64,000 nt of DNA from JANXUC01 sp964619065 (GTDB taxonomy: Bacteria > Acidobacteriota > Terriglobia > Terriglobales > Acidobacteriaceae): contig CAZUCC010000019.1 in NCBI GenBank assembly GCA_964619065.1, forward strand, positions 8,502 to 72,501, in the 5' to 3' direction. Position 1 is the first letter of the stretch. Every line of letters begins with the position of its first letter. Of the stretch, positions 26,244 to 35,012 are shown in pieces. The position numbers were made by a program, and so were the translations under genes. The notes beneath the pieces are model-generated. The model saw nothing but the letters and a program-made list of their open reading frames with translations, made no database searches and was not told the DNA's origin.

Positions 26244-28154
26244 TTAGGTATGTAAATCGGAACTGATTGTGCTGATCCGGAAATGAAAAGCTATCTCGCA
26301 AGGCAACATAGCCTCGGTTTCGACTGTTAATACCCAAGCAGGTAAAACCTTAGCTGACGATTGCGCCACCCAGCCCAGGCGCGGTTTCTCTTGGCCCCGA
26401 ACAAGGCGCAGGCCCGGCGTCGGACCTGTGGTGCAGACTTTGCCAACCAATGTTCCGCCATCGCTGCGAGCCAGTACAGCGTTGGCTTCGAATAGTTCAA
26501 CCTCCAGGTCGGAGGCGAAGTGGAAAAACCATTGCAAGTGGTAAGTCTTGGGTTCAAGTACCGGGTTATCGGGGACCTGATCTTGCCGATTTCGATCCCG
26601 CCGAATCAGGTCTCGCATCGTAATTTCCCCGTTGCGACTTAAAACGACTTTCCGCCGATGAACCACTTTGCCGCCGGACCAGTAGGGTATTACTTCTCCG
26701 CAAATGGCTACTTCTTCAGAATCGGAGTGGTGCTCGACCAGCCGCATCTGCGCCTGGCGGCTGACGTCCCAATGGTCGGAAAGTTCGGATTGCTCTTTGC
26801 CATTGATGAGCAAAGTGTTGTGGGCAGCCGTGCTGCGAAAATATCGGCTCCAGTCGGCTCCTTCCTTCCAGGGATAGAAAAATCCGGAGTCTACGATCCA
26901 AGGGCGGCCCGCAGCGTGAAGTTCAAAACTCAGAGCGTCTGCGTGACCGTGATTCGCGGCAGAGCAGCGGCTGAACGGACCGAAGTCGAAAGTTAAATGT
27001 GTATCCATGGCGGCACCGCGCAAGATGCCGTATCCCGCCTCGGTGAAGAGGTCGAGGGAAAGGTGAGGTGAGGTAGTAGTTGCTTCGTCAAGGTCCTCAT
27101 CAGGAGGCAGCCAATACGTGAGATCGCCGCCAAGCGCGCCCACGTCGAATCGCAGACATGTGTCTGGAGACGAGGAGTCTCCGAGTAGTGGGAACGAACC
27201 ATCGCTCCGGCGCAAAGCCACGGAGAACCTGCGCATGGCACGGATACGTTCTTCCATGACAGCCGGCAACGAGTGCCGGAGTTTGCAGCAGAGTCGCACA
27301 AAGGCGTTCAACTCGCTGGCAACGATCTCGTGATACATCGGACAAAGTTCGGCATGGACTCCATCCGCCAAAACCTGGCGCTCAACCTGCTCCGCAAGGA
27401 CACGGGAAGAGAGCGACAAATAGCGCCCTCCGCCGGAGTTTTGAAAGACCACCGCGAATTCGCAGAGCGACAACGCTTCCAGCAAAAGGTGATTGTTGGG
27501 CCAGTGATATTCCAGGTGATCGGCCAGGAACGCGGCGTGCTGGGAGAGTCCGCTCCAGGCCCGCCGCAGGAACATAGCACTGGCCTCGTGAGAAGCGACA
27601 ATCAAGAAATAAGCCCACATCCAATTTCGTAAGCGCGCCGCGACCTCGAACGGCGACAACCAATGTTGTCCCTTCCCGGCGGGGTTGGACCGCATCCAGT
27701 TGTGCCAAAGCGCGATGAGCCTATTCAGGTAGGTGCTGTCCTGCGTGTAGTGATATGCGGTGCCCAAGGTTAGGAAGAACCGGTGCCGGTTCAGATCCCA
27801 CGACCAGGAGCGGTTCTCCTCAGGAACAAAATTCCAATCGACAGTTTTTGGAAAGTAGACTTCCGGCAAGCCCCGAAAGGAAAATCTCCCCTCCAGATAC
27901 TGACGCGCCTCGAAGAGGGTAGCCAATTTGGTGAACTCGGGAATTGCCGCAACGATCGCGGGCATGTCTCCGGGATCGAAGTGAAATGCTGGCTTCGGGG
28001 CTTCGGTGACTGTGGCCGGGATTCGGCTGAATTCTCGGGAGAGTGCTGCCAGCCGGTACCGCACTGAATGAATGTGGTATGCGGAAACGGCTCCGATATA
28101 ACTGAGGCCTCGAAGTCGTGCCTTCCCGGCGAATGTGAGGACTTGGTCGATCAT
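26244..28154 (-). CDS. Heparinase II/III family polysaccharide lyase-like protein
   Basis: A 636-residue protein from ATG 28154, which has GGAG nine bases upstream and follows the wzx stop by four bases; a GTG at 28175 would add seven residues. The N-terminal half is an alpha/alpha toroid (WLSPFEVAARLRNWMWAY, HLEYHWPNNHLLLEALSL); the C-terminal half is the heparinase II/III beta-sandwich (SAANHGHADALSFELHAAGR, then FRSTAAHNTLLINGKEQSE). Family enzymes cleave uronic-acid polymers by beta-elimination. No signal peptide is visible, unusual for a lyase of an extracellular polymer, so it may act in the cytoplasm or be exported unconventionally. Relatives are common inside exopolysaccharide loci. 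Confidence 0.9.
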   Translation of the reverse strand: MIDQVLTFAGKARLRGLSYIGAVSAYHIHSVRYRLAALSREFSRIPATVTEAPKPAFHFDPGDMPAIVAAIPEFTKLATLFEARQYLEGRFSFRGLPEVYFPKTVDWNFVPEENRSWSWDLNRHRFFLTLGTAYHYTQDSTYLNRLIALWHNWMRSNPAGKGQHWLSPFEVAARLRNWMWAYFLIVASHEASAMFLRRAWSGLSQHAAFLADHLEYHWPNNHLLLEALSLCEFAVVFQNSGGGRYLSLSSRVLAEQVERQVLADGVHAELCPMYHEIVASELNAFVRLCCKLRHSLPAVMEERIRAMRRFSVALRRSDGSFPLLGDSSSPDTCLRFDVGALGGDLTYWLPPDEDLDEATTTSPHLSLDLFTEAGYGILRGAAMDTHLTFDFGPFSRCSAANHGHADALSFELHAAGRPWIVDSGFFYPWKEGADWSRYFRSTAAHNTLLINGKEQSELSDHWDVSRQAQMRLVEHHSDSEEVAICGEVIPYWSGGKVVHRRKVVLSRNGEITMRDLIRRDRNRQDQVPDNPVLEPKTYHLQWFFHFASDLEVELFEANAVLARSDGGTLVGKVCTTGPTPGLRLVRGQEKPRLGWVAQSSAKVLPAWVLTVETEAMLPCEIAFHFRISTISSDLHT

Positions 28155-28158
28155 GGCG

Positions 28159-29676
28159 TCAGTCTCCGGTGGCACTCGTTCCGCGCAGATTTGCGATCCA
28201 GTTCGATGGAGTCTGTTTACGATCCAGCTTCTGAGCCAGGGAACTTTTCACGAGCCAACGGCATGCCTTCCGCCAAAGCAGAAATACGAGAGGGAGCCAG
28301 AGCATCCAACGCATCGGGTCCGCCAGCATGGAGCCCAAGAGCGCGGACACGAACGCAGCGAGCCAGGGCATCGTCGCCCGCAGTGATACGCGCAGGCTCG
28401 GCTGCAGTCCGCGGTGGAGAATGGCATAGGGGATGCAGGCTGCCAGTTCCGCCCAGCCGTAGCCCACAATGCCGAGCGACGGGACAAGGATTGCTGTTCC
28501 AGTGAGGAGAATGGCTACGTGCCAAAGATAGGATCGCGTGACTATCCACTGCCGGCCTTCAACGAATAGTGCCGAAGCTTCCAGCACGAAAACACTATTG
28601 ATGAGCGCCCCGGCGGCAACGAATGGAAGAACCAAAAGCGCCGAAGACCAGCGAGCACCCAGGAGTTTGGGCAAGAGCGGCGGGCCCAGCACGCTGAGCA
28701 GAAGAAACGCTGGTCCCAAGGCGAACAGCTGCAAACGCGCCCCTTTTTGCATCATGCGCTGGCAACGCTCGGGATCTTCGCGAAGCCGGGCCAACGCGGC
28801 GATGGCAACCCGCCCGATAGCAGTGCGCACAAAACTCAGCGCCTCAACGGCTCGCATCGCGAGAGCGACAAAGGCGACTGCCTCCGTACCCAGGAATCGT
28901 CCTACGATCAGCGGATTGACCAGATTACGAAGTTGCCAGACCCGCACTGAGGCGGAGAACCCCAGGCCAAAGCCGATCATGTGCCGCGCTCGATCCCAAT
29001 CTACCTTGAGGCGCGGTAAGAAGCCCGATGCTCTGGTTGCGGCCAGCAGCACAAACAATTGCCAAGTGACATGTCCTATGACGGGTGCCCACACGCCTAG
29101 TCCGCGCCACGCCAAAATCGCCGAGACGACAAAGGCCGAAAGCTGTCCACCGAACTCGATTTTGGCAACCTCTTGGAACCGGAGTGCGCGCTCCAACTTG
29201 GCAAGCGGCAGACCAGCCATGCCGATCAACGGGACCGTTAACAGTAAGACGAGGTAGGGAACAGCGAAACTGTGGCCCTGCAACCACCTGGTGAGGAGGG
29301 GCAACACTAGTACACCTAAGGCACATAGCACAATCGAAATCGACAGGATGAGTGTGAAGGCGGTGTCACAGTCTTCGCGACGGGGAGACTCTTCGGAGCG
29401 TACCAGGTGTGTGTCGAGCCCGGCACGCGTAAGGCTCGCTAGAAAAGTGGTGACGCCGACGGCGGTGACAAAGATGCCATATGCTCGCGGACCGATCCCC
29501 CATGTCAGGACCAGAACATTGCCCGCATTAACCAGCGAACTGCATCCATAGCGCGCAGCGATATAGGCCACACCTCGTTGTGAGAGGGAGGTTACCGCGC
29601 GCGGTCCGGAAATTTCCCCGTACGCCTCTCCTGAATCTCTTTCGGAACTAGCTTGCTGTCGCGATAGCACGGGCAT
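28159..29676 (-). CDS. Wzx-type oligosaccharide flippase
   Basis: A 505-residue integral membrane protein of the PST/MOP superfamily with about 12-14 hydrophobic segments. The N-terminal core GVAYIAARYGCSSLVNAGNV and the segment MIGFGLGFSASVRVWQLRNL match flippases that turn undecaprenyl-diphosphate-linked repeat units across the inner membrane. It overlaps the upstream polymerase gene by 29 bases. The soluble ends are Arg/Lys-rich. Presence of Wzx and Wzy together assigns the locus to the Wzx/Wzy-dependent route. Confidence 0.88.
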   Translation of the reverse strand: MPVLSRQQASSERDSGEAYGEISGPRAVTSLSQRGVAYIAARYGCSSLVNAGNVLVLTWGIGPRAYGIFVTAVGVTTFLASLTRAGLDTHLVRSEESPRREDCDTAFTLILSISIVLCALGVLVLPLLTRWLQGHSFAVPYLVLLLTVPLIGMAGLPLAKLERALRFQEVAKIEFGGQLSAFVVSAILAWRGLGVWAPVIGHVTWQLFVLLAATRASGFLPRLKVDWDRARHMIGFGLGFSASVRVWQLRNLVNPLIVGRFLGTEAVAFVALAMRAVEALSFVRTAIGRVAIAALARLREDPERCQRMMQKGARLQLFALGPAFLLLSVLGPPLLPKLLGARWSSALLVLPFVAAGALINSVFVLEASALFVEGRQWIVTRSYLWHVAILLTGTAILVPSLGIVGYGWAELAACIPYAILHRGLQPSLRVSLRATMPWLAAFVSALLGSMLADPMRWMLWLPLVFLLWRKACRWLVKSSLAQKLDRKQTPSNWIANLRGTSATGD

Positions 29677-30988
29677 GGCGCGTCCTTAGTGAAGCTGGTG
29701 AGTGTGCGGCGAGCACGCCCGCCAAAGTGAAGAGGAGCGCATTCACGAATTGATAGTTCATAACCACAAAACACGCGTTGAACAGGTACACGCACATCAG
29801 CACGGGCCAGAGGCGGCGAAATCCAGGGCCTGTGAGAGTTCCTGGCCATACATTATTCGTATTCTTCGTGCGGCCGACCCGGAGCAGGCCCACTGCAATC
29901 GACAGGTAGAGCGCGAGGCCAACGACTCCGTTTTCCACCAAAATCTCCAAATAGGAGTTGTGTGCCCAGTAAGCCTGCAAGCGGTATCCTTCCACGCGCC
30001 GCACGACTTCCTGGGGCATTTGGTTTACGCCCCATCCCAGGATGGGCTTTTCGATGGCCATTCCCAGCGCTGCTCGATAGACGGCGAGTCGAATAGCAAT
30101 CGGCCCCTGATCTTCCGCGCGGTCGAGCAGCGTGCTTTCGCGCAGTGGCATCGCGAAACTTGTTAGCAACCCGAATACGGCCACAGCAGTCAGCGCAATG
30201 CTGGCTTTGCGCAGGACCCCGCGCTGAGAGAGGCCAAGCCAGGCCAGGGAACCTGCAAACGACAGCCATACGGCACGCGTCATCGTAGCCAGAATCGCGA
30301 TGGGCAGGGCTGAGAGGAGGAGAACCGCGATCGGGCCCCGAAGTTGCCCTCGACAAAATTTGTTGAGCGCCACCAGCCCCAGCAGATTCAGAGTGACCCC
30401 ATTCGCCACGGCTTGTAGGAAGGGTCCTCTGGCCCGATCGATATGAATGCCAAGACTCGGATCCAGGATGTAACGGGGGAAGACCAGGGCGTCCCAACCG
30501 AGCAACTGGACAATCGCGGTGAAACTCAAGTAGGCCAGGACGAAGAGCAGGAATATTTCCAGATAACGGAGTGATGCAGGCGTATCGAAGGTCAGGCCCG
30601 CTAGATAGTAGAGCGTGTAAGGCACCGCAAATTTGGCTGCTAATAAACTCCAGGTCTGAGAATCGTAAGGCTGCCCTAGCGTCGTGACGACCGCGAAGGA
30701 TAACAGGAGGAACATCGGCCAGATCAGCGGAAGAGACGGCCATAGCGGTTTGCGCAGAACCACAGCTCGAAGTAGACAAGCTGCCACCAACAACAGGAAT
30801 CCGAAACGGTCCAGTTCGTATAAATCAACGTCCGGAGGCCTGAAGAGAAATATGAGCAGAGTTGCCACAAAAAACAGGGGAGTAACGCACACAGCTATCT
30901 GCAACGGGCTAAGAGCAAGAGTCAGCAGCCACACGGGGAAAACGCTGCCGCGGCGCGATGCCCCAAGCTGCCATGGTGTGGTATTCAT
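29648..30988 (-). CDS. O-antigen ligase/polymerase family protein (Wzy-like)
   Basis: A 446-residue membrane protein with about 10-12 hydrophobic segments and a large periplasmic loop in the C-terminal half, as in the Wzy_C/WaaL family. The family block is ILGWGVNQMPQEVV followed by YWAHNSYLEILVENGVVGLA; the His-Asn in AHNSYLEIL is the conserved site. It polymerises repeat units in the periplasm or ligates glycan. Its ATG overlaps the stop of the sugar transferase gene (ATGA), so the two are translationally coupled. Confidence 0.88.
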   Translation of the reverse strand: MNTTPWQLGASRRGSVFPVWLLTLALSPLQIAVCVTPLFFVATLLIFLFRPPDVDLYELDRFGFLLLVAACLLRAVVLRKPLWPSLPLIWPMFLLLSFAVVTTLGQPYDSQTWSLLAAKFAVPYTLYYLAGLTFDTPASLRYLEIFLLFVLAYLSFTAIVQLLGWDALVFPRYILDPSLGIHIDRARGPFLQAVANGVTLNLLGLVALNKFCRGQLRGPIAVLLLSALPIAILATMTRAVWLSFAGSLAWLGLSQRGVLRKASIALTAVAVFGLLTSFAMPLRESTLLDRAEDQGPIAIRLAVYRAALGMAIEKPILGWGVNQMPQEVVRRVEGYRLQAYWAHNSYLEILVENGVVGLALYLSIAVGLLRVGRTKNTNNVWPGTLTGPGFRRLWPVLMCVYLFNACFVVMNYQFVNALLFTLAGVLAAHSPASLRTRHARAIATAS

Positions 30989-32571
30989 ACGCCGCTACCC
31001 AGAGCGACTTCTCGCACGGTTCGGAACAGAATGCAAAGGTCCATCCAAAGGGATTGCTTTTCAATGTACTCATGATCGAGGGCCATGCTGCGGTCGAACG
31101 AGGGATCGCTTCGAGCCGTCACCTGCCATAGGCCTGTCAGCCCTGGAGTCACCATGAGCCGCCGCAGGTGCTGCGGGGAATAACGGGCATGGTCGTCCAG
31201 TGGATGTGGGCGCGGTCCCACCAGGCTCATGTCGCCGCGCAGGATGTTCCACAATTGCGGTAGCTCGTCGAGGCTATACCGGCGCAACCATCTTCCTGCC
31301 GTCGTAACACGCGGATCATTCTTGAGCTTGAAGAATGGGCCCAAGCGTTCGTTCCGCTGCCTCAACGCATCTTTTTGCTGATCCGCATTCGTCAGCATGG
31401 TACGAAATTTGTAACAGAGAAAAGGCTGGCCTTTTCTGCCCATGCGAAGCGCACAATAGAGCACCGGACCCGGTGAGTCGAGTTTTATCAAGACCGCGAT
31501 GGCACAGAGGACAGGGGCGAGGATCAAGAGCAGCGCAACTGCTGAGACAACGTCCAGGGTGCATTTCACAAGCGGCGCAAGCCCTGGTTGCTTTCGTGCT
31601 TGCAGAGTTAACACGGGAATGTCCCCGGCCATCTCGGTACCGTCATCGGGCAACGTGCAGCCGTAAACCTCGGGCACGATCTTTACATTCAGACTGAGTC
31701 TGCGAGCTAAGAAGACGGCCTTTCGTGCTGCTTCCGGTTCATCCGGCAGGCAAACGATGACTTCATCCAGGAAGTGCGTGTGTGCCAGGTACTCAAGATC
31801 CTGGATTGGACCCAGTGTCTTTGGGCGATTCGAGTGTGGATCGTCGATAAACCCTTCGAACTTTCGCCCAAACCGCGCCTCTGTCCGCAGACGTGCCGCA
31901 AGAATTACGGCGGTTCTCCCTGTGCCGACGATCGCGATGTGCTGCGTCGCTGTTCTTGCACCATACAGATGCTGCCCTACTTGAGATCGAAGTGCCAGCA
32001 GACCCTTCACAGATGCGAAGTGAAGACCTACAGAAAGACTAATGAGAAGTAACAAAGCGGGAGTTCCATTCGCAAGAAAGACTGTGCTCTCAATGACAAA
32101 CCACGTCCAAATCGCAGCCTTGAGAACTGAAGCGGACCCGCCATGAACAGAGCGCCGCGCAGAAGGCCGATAAACCCCTTCTATTTGGCAGATGAGCGTA
32201 AACAGAACGCCATAAAGAAATCCGATCCCTGCAGGGATACCGAACCAGGCAGGCCCCTGCACGGGCAACACTCCATGAATGACGCCTGGACCGAGCGGCC
32301 ATGTGAAGAGAATTCTTGCAAGTAACAGATTGACTACGCCCCAGGCGGCCCTATGCATGCGATCCTTCGTGTCTGTGAATCCAGGGAAGGCAAACACGCG
32401 AAAGAGTTTCTCGGCTCGCGAAGTTGTTTGTTTGCATTTGGCGAATTGCGTCCCGGCTACGTTTGCGATCCTTGCGTCAGACTGCTTTCTATTTTTTTGC
32501 CCGGGAGGCTGGGCTGATCGGAGCCTCCCTCCTGGGTGCGGGCTTGCTTGCACTGCGGCCGTCATACTCAT
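30985..32571 (-). CDS. Undecaprenyl-phosphate sugar phosphotransferase (WcaJ/WbaP-like)
   Basis: A 528-residue initiating enzyme that transfers a hexose-1-phosphate to undecaprenyl phosphate. After a basic N-terminal segment of about 70 residues come four hydrophobic helices (about 75-200), a CoA-binding-like cytoplasmic domain (HIAIVGTGRTAVILAARL, FEGFIDDPHSNRPKTLGPI), one more membrane segment (VSAVALLLILAPVLCAIAV) and the catalytic bacterial sugar transferase domain (CYKFRTM, RYSLDELPQLWNILRGDMSL, GPRPHPLDDHARY, TPGLTGLWQVTARS). This is the polyprenyl glycosylphosphotransferase layout. It starts ATG 32571 and lies 109 bases after the CpsD-like gene. Confidence 0.93.
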   Translation of the reverse strand: MSMTAAVQASPHPGGRLRSAQPPGQKNRKQSDARIANVAGTQFAKCKQTTSRAEKLFRVFAFPGFTDTKDRMHRAAWGVVNLLLARILFTWPLGPGVIHGVLPVQGPAWFGIPAGIGFLYGVLFTLICQIEGVYRPSARRSVHGGSASVLKAAIWTWFVIESTVFLANGTPALLLLISLSVGLHFASVKGLLALRSQVGQHLYGARTATQHIAIVGTGRTAVILAARLRTEARFGRKFEGFIDDPHSNRPKTLGPIQDLEYLAHTHFLDEVIVCLPDEPEAARKAVFLARRLSLNVKIVPEVYGCTLPDDGTEMAGDIPVLTLQARKQPGLAPLVKCTLDVVSAVALLLILAPVLCAIAVLIKLDSPGPVLYCALRMGRKGQPFLCYKFRTMLTNADQQKDALRQRNERLGPFFKLKNDPRVTTAGRWLRRYSLDELPQLWNILRGDMSLVGPRPHPLDDHARYSPQHLRRLMVTPGLTGLWQVTARSDPSFDRSMALDHEYIEKQSLWMDLCILFRTVREVALGSGV

Positions 32572-32680
32572 CTCAGTTACCTAGCGGGCTCGTGAGCCCT
32601 AGCACATAGGTTCACTTCTTATGTCGAAATTCGCGGAAGGGGGTCCGCAGACAACGACGGCTTGCTCTAGTGATGGTTCC

Positions 32681-33421
32681 TTAGATTCTGCGATAGATCG
32701 ATTCTGGAACAGGGAATGTTCGCTGGTCGAGGATGGTCCCCAAGAGAGGGACTTTCATGGTTTCCAACATACGACGGGCGCGAATTGCCACGGCCCGTCT
32801 GGATATGTGCGCCTCCACAACCAGAACCAATCCTTCTGATAGTTGGCCCATCAGCACAGCTTCATCCCCTACGCAGAACGGCGGCGTATGGATAACTAGA
32901 TATCCAAACTCCCGTCGCAACCGGCTCAAGCGATGGCGCACAATATCCGTTCTCGGGGTCCAGGTATCTTCGCGCAAAAAAGCTGAGGCCGGACAAAGCC
33001 ATAGGTTGTGCCCGACCCTGTGCGTCAGTTCGCTACCGAGGGGACCTGCGAATTCAGCCGTTTCTGGCGCATTTTCCGTTATGAGTTCGCGAAACAACTT
33101 GGCGTTCCGGTCTACTTCCACGACGCATACGTTTTCTGAAACTTGTTCGGCTAGAAGCTTGCCGATCCGGGCGCTGAGCCACGGACGTACGCCAGTCCGT
33201 TCCAGGCTGCTAAAAGCGACATGTCTGTGTCCGCCTCGGTGCCCTGGAATGTAGACTTTCCGGATGAGGCTGTTCAACTGCTCCAAAGCGAAGCAATCAT
33301 CACCAGGTTTCAGGTTGATATCTCGAGAGGCCTCTTCTACCTGAGTGGGTGGGGAGGCAGGCGGGATGTAGGTCCTGCTAAAGGGGAGAGGCTGCCAGTT
33401 GGTTTGAGCGCTGCGCGTCAT
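32681..33421 (-). CDS. CpsD/Wzc-like P-loop protein with degenerate ATP site
   Basis: A 246-residue protein from ATG 33421, fixed by GGAGG seven bases upstream. It lies right after the GumC-like gene, in the place of the BY-kinase (CpsD/CapB) domain, and has the same overall pattern: LEQLNSLIRKVYIP, a P-loop region, A' strand, B strand and late LVLVVEAHISRRAVAIRARRM. The Walker A region (residues 71-88) reads SSLERTGVRPWLSARIGK with no GEGKT core; the A' aspartate strand is VCVVEVDRN; the Walker B strand is YLVIHTPPF with His in place of Asp. The C-terminus has a single Tyr, not a cluster. It is probably not a kinase, but an assembly factor for the co-polymerase. Confidence 0.72.
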   Translation of the reverse strand: MTRSAQTNWQPLPFSRTYIPPASPPTQVEEASRDINLKPGDDCFALEQLNSLIRKVYIPGHRGGHRHVAFSSLERTGVRPWLSARIGKLLAEQVSENVCVVEVDRNAKLFRELITENAPETAEFAGPLGSELTHRVGHNLWLCPASAFLREDTWTPRTDIVRHRLSRLRREFGYLVIHTPPFCVGDEAVLMGQLSEGLVLVVEAHISRRAVAIRARRMLETMKVPLLGTILDQRTFPVPESIYRRI

Positions 33422-33458
33422 GGTAGAACCTCCGTGGGGTCTTAGACCCGTTCTGCGT

Positions 33459-34979
33459 TCAATCGGAATATGGCCCTTGCCGCAGGGTGGAGTCATGCCG
33501 GGGAAGCGAGGCCAGGACGGCGACCCCAAGTCCCGAAGCAAGTTCATCGGCTGTTCGGAACGCTGGATCAAGATGGTCTGCCGCAAACGCACAACCGGCA
33601 CTGGCGCCTCCCGCCACAGCCGCTGAAGCTAGGGCAATGAACCAGACCGGAAACAAGGGCAGAGCCGGGATCATCGGCGCCTCAGCGACCATCACATTGA
33701 CGATGCCGTGTTCATCAAGTGCATCCCCAATGCGGTTCTCCTCCAGCTTGTGCTGGTACAGCACGTAATTGTCTTCCGCAATTTTGGCCGTCCGTACTAG
33801 GGCGCCTTGCCGGACGGCTTGCTCACCCAGATCCTCTGCCATATTGTGATAGCGGGCGATTATCGACTGGTTAGCCGCGGATCGGCCGCGCAAGCCATTC
33901 AACTCGACTTGCGCTTTGGCGAGTTCCGCTTCGACCCAGGTGTGCGTGGGCTGTCGATCCGTGGTCTCTTCCCGCACGGGTTTTAGCTCTTCCGCGGCAA
34001 TCGATGCCTTTGTGTCGGCGATCTGATCTTCGATTTCGGTCACCAGACGGTATTGGGGCTGGAACTTAGTGAGGAGTTCTCTCCGCTTCAGCTGGAGACT
34101 CATCAGTGTCGATTTAAGCTGCTGCAAGAGAAATGGGTTGTCGGCAACTTTGACTTGGGTCGTTTCACGGCTGGGTGTGGAGGAGAGCTTTTTTTGGAGC
34201 GTATCGATACGCAACTCCGCTTCGGCGATGGCGGTTCGGGTCTGCTCTTGGGATGCTTGAAAGTCGGTAAGCTTCTGCAACACGAGATCGCGTTCCATGG
34301 CGGCGGAAACGATCCCGGCTTGCCGCGCATAGCTCACCATGCTCTGCTCGGAGTCTTGCAGAACATCACCGTAATACTTTGACTGCTGGTCGTAGAAGCG
34401 CAATTGCCCTGCCGCGCGATGTACTTCAGCGTGTTTTGTAAGATACAGCCGCATGAGAGCTCCGAGCACCTGCAGGGATTCTCCGCGGTCGGACGACCGA
34501 TAGCTCACACGAACGAGGTTGGTGCGTCGAACTGGCTCCACGCGCAAATGGCGTTGTAAGCCGCGCACGGCTCCATCGATTTGTTCTTCTGCACTGGCCC
34601 GGAACACAGTGAGCGGCCATATCCTGGCCAGCAGGCCATGGCGAACCAGCCCAACCCTGCTCACGACTTCCCGTAGCAGGTCTTGGTCGCGCAGCATTTC
34701 CGCCTCCGAGTTAAGTTCTTCCTCGGTCACCGCCGTGCGTAGAAGCGGAACCGCGAGGTCGGCAGGTCCGACGACCGGGTTGACGCGTTGCTTTTCCACC
34801 AGAAACTTCATCTCCCCTTCGTATCGTGGCCGCAAAAATCCATAGACCAAGCCAATAGTCAGAGTTACGACAAAAGTTAATAGAAACACACGTTTCTGCC
34901 GGAACAGGACAGCCGCCAGATCGCGCAGCGTAGGGGCCGCACGCGAATCGTCCGCCACAAGGACCAATTCTTCCCGCAT
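33459..34979 (-). CDS. GumC/Wzz-type polysaccharide co-polymerase
   Basis: A 506-residue inner-membrane protein with a Wzz domain (FRQKRVFLLTFVVTLTIGLVYG is the first membrane helix; RPRYEGEMKFLVEK follows), a long periplasmic coiled coil (about residues 165-400, with YGDVLQDSEQSMVSYARQAG and a repeated helical stretch) and a second membrane helix near FPVWFIALASAAVAG. The cytoplasmic tail is short. It sets chain length and links polymerase to the export channel. The kinase domain found in Wzc is a separate gene just downstream, so this is the split form. Confidence 0.9.
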   Translation of the reverse strand: MREELVLVADDSRAAPTLRDLAAVLFRQKRVFLLTFVVTLTIGLVYGFLRPRYEGEMKFLVEKQRVNPVVGPADLAVPLLRTAVTEEELNSEAEMLRDQDLLREVVSRVGLVRHGLLARIWPLTVFRASAEEQIDGAVRGLQRHLRVEPVRRTNLVRVSYRSSDRGESLQVLGALMRLYLTKHAEVHRAAGQLRFYDQQSKYYGDVLQDSEQSMVSYARQAGIVSAAMERDLVLQKLTDFQASQEQTRTAIAEAELRIDTLQKKLSSTPSRETTQVKVADNPFLLQQLKSTLMSLQLKRRELLTKFQPQYRLVTEIEDQIADTKASIAAEELKPVREETTDRQPTHTWVEAELAKAQVELNGLRGRSAANQSIIARYHNMAEDLGEQAVRQGALVRTAKIAEDNYVLYQHKLEENRIGDALDEHGIVNVMVAEAPMIPALPLFPVWFIALASAAVAGGASAGCAFAADHLDPAFRTADELASGLGVAVLASLPRHDSTLRQGPYSD

Positions 34980-35012
34980 GCTAATGCCCTCGCCTTGCTA
35001 CGCTGCTTGCCA

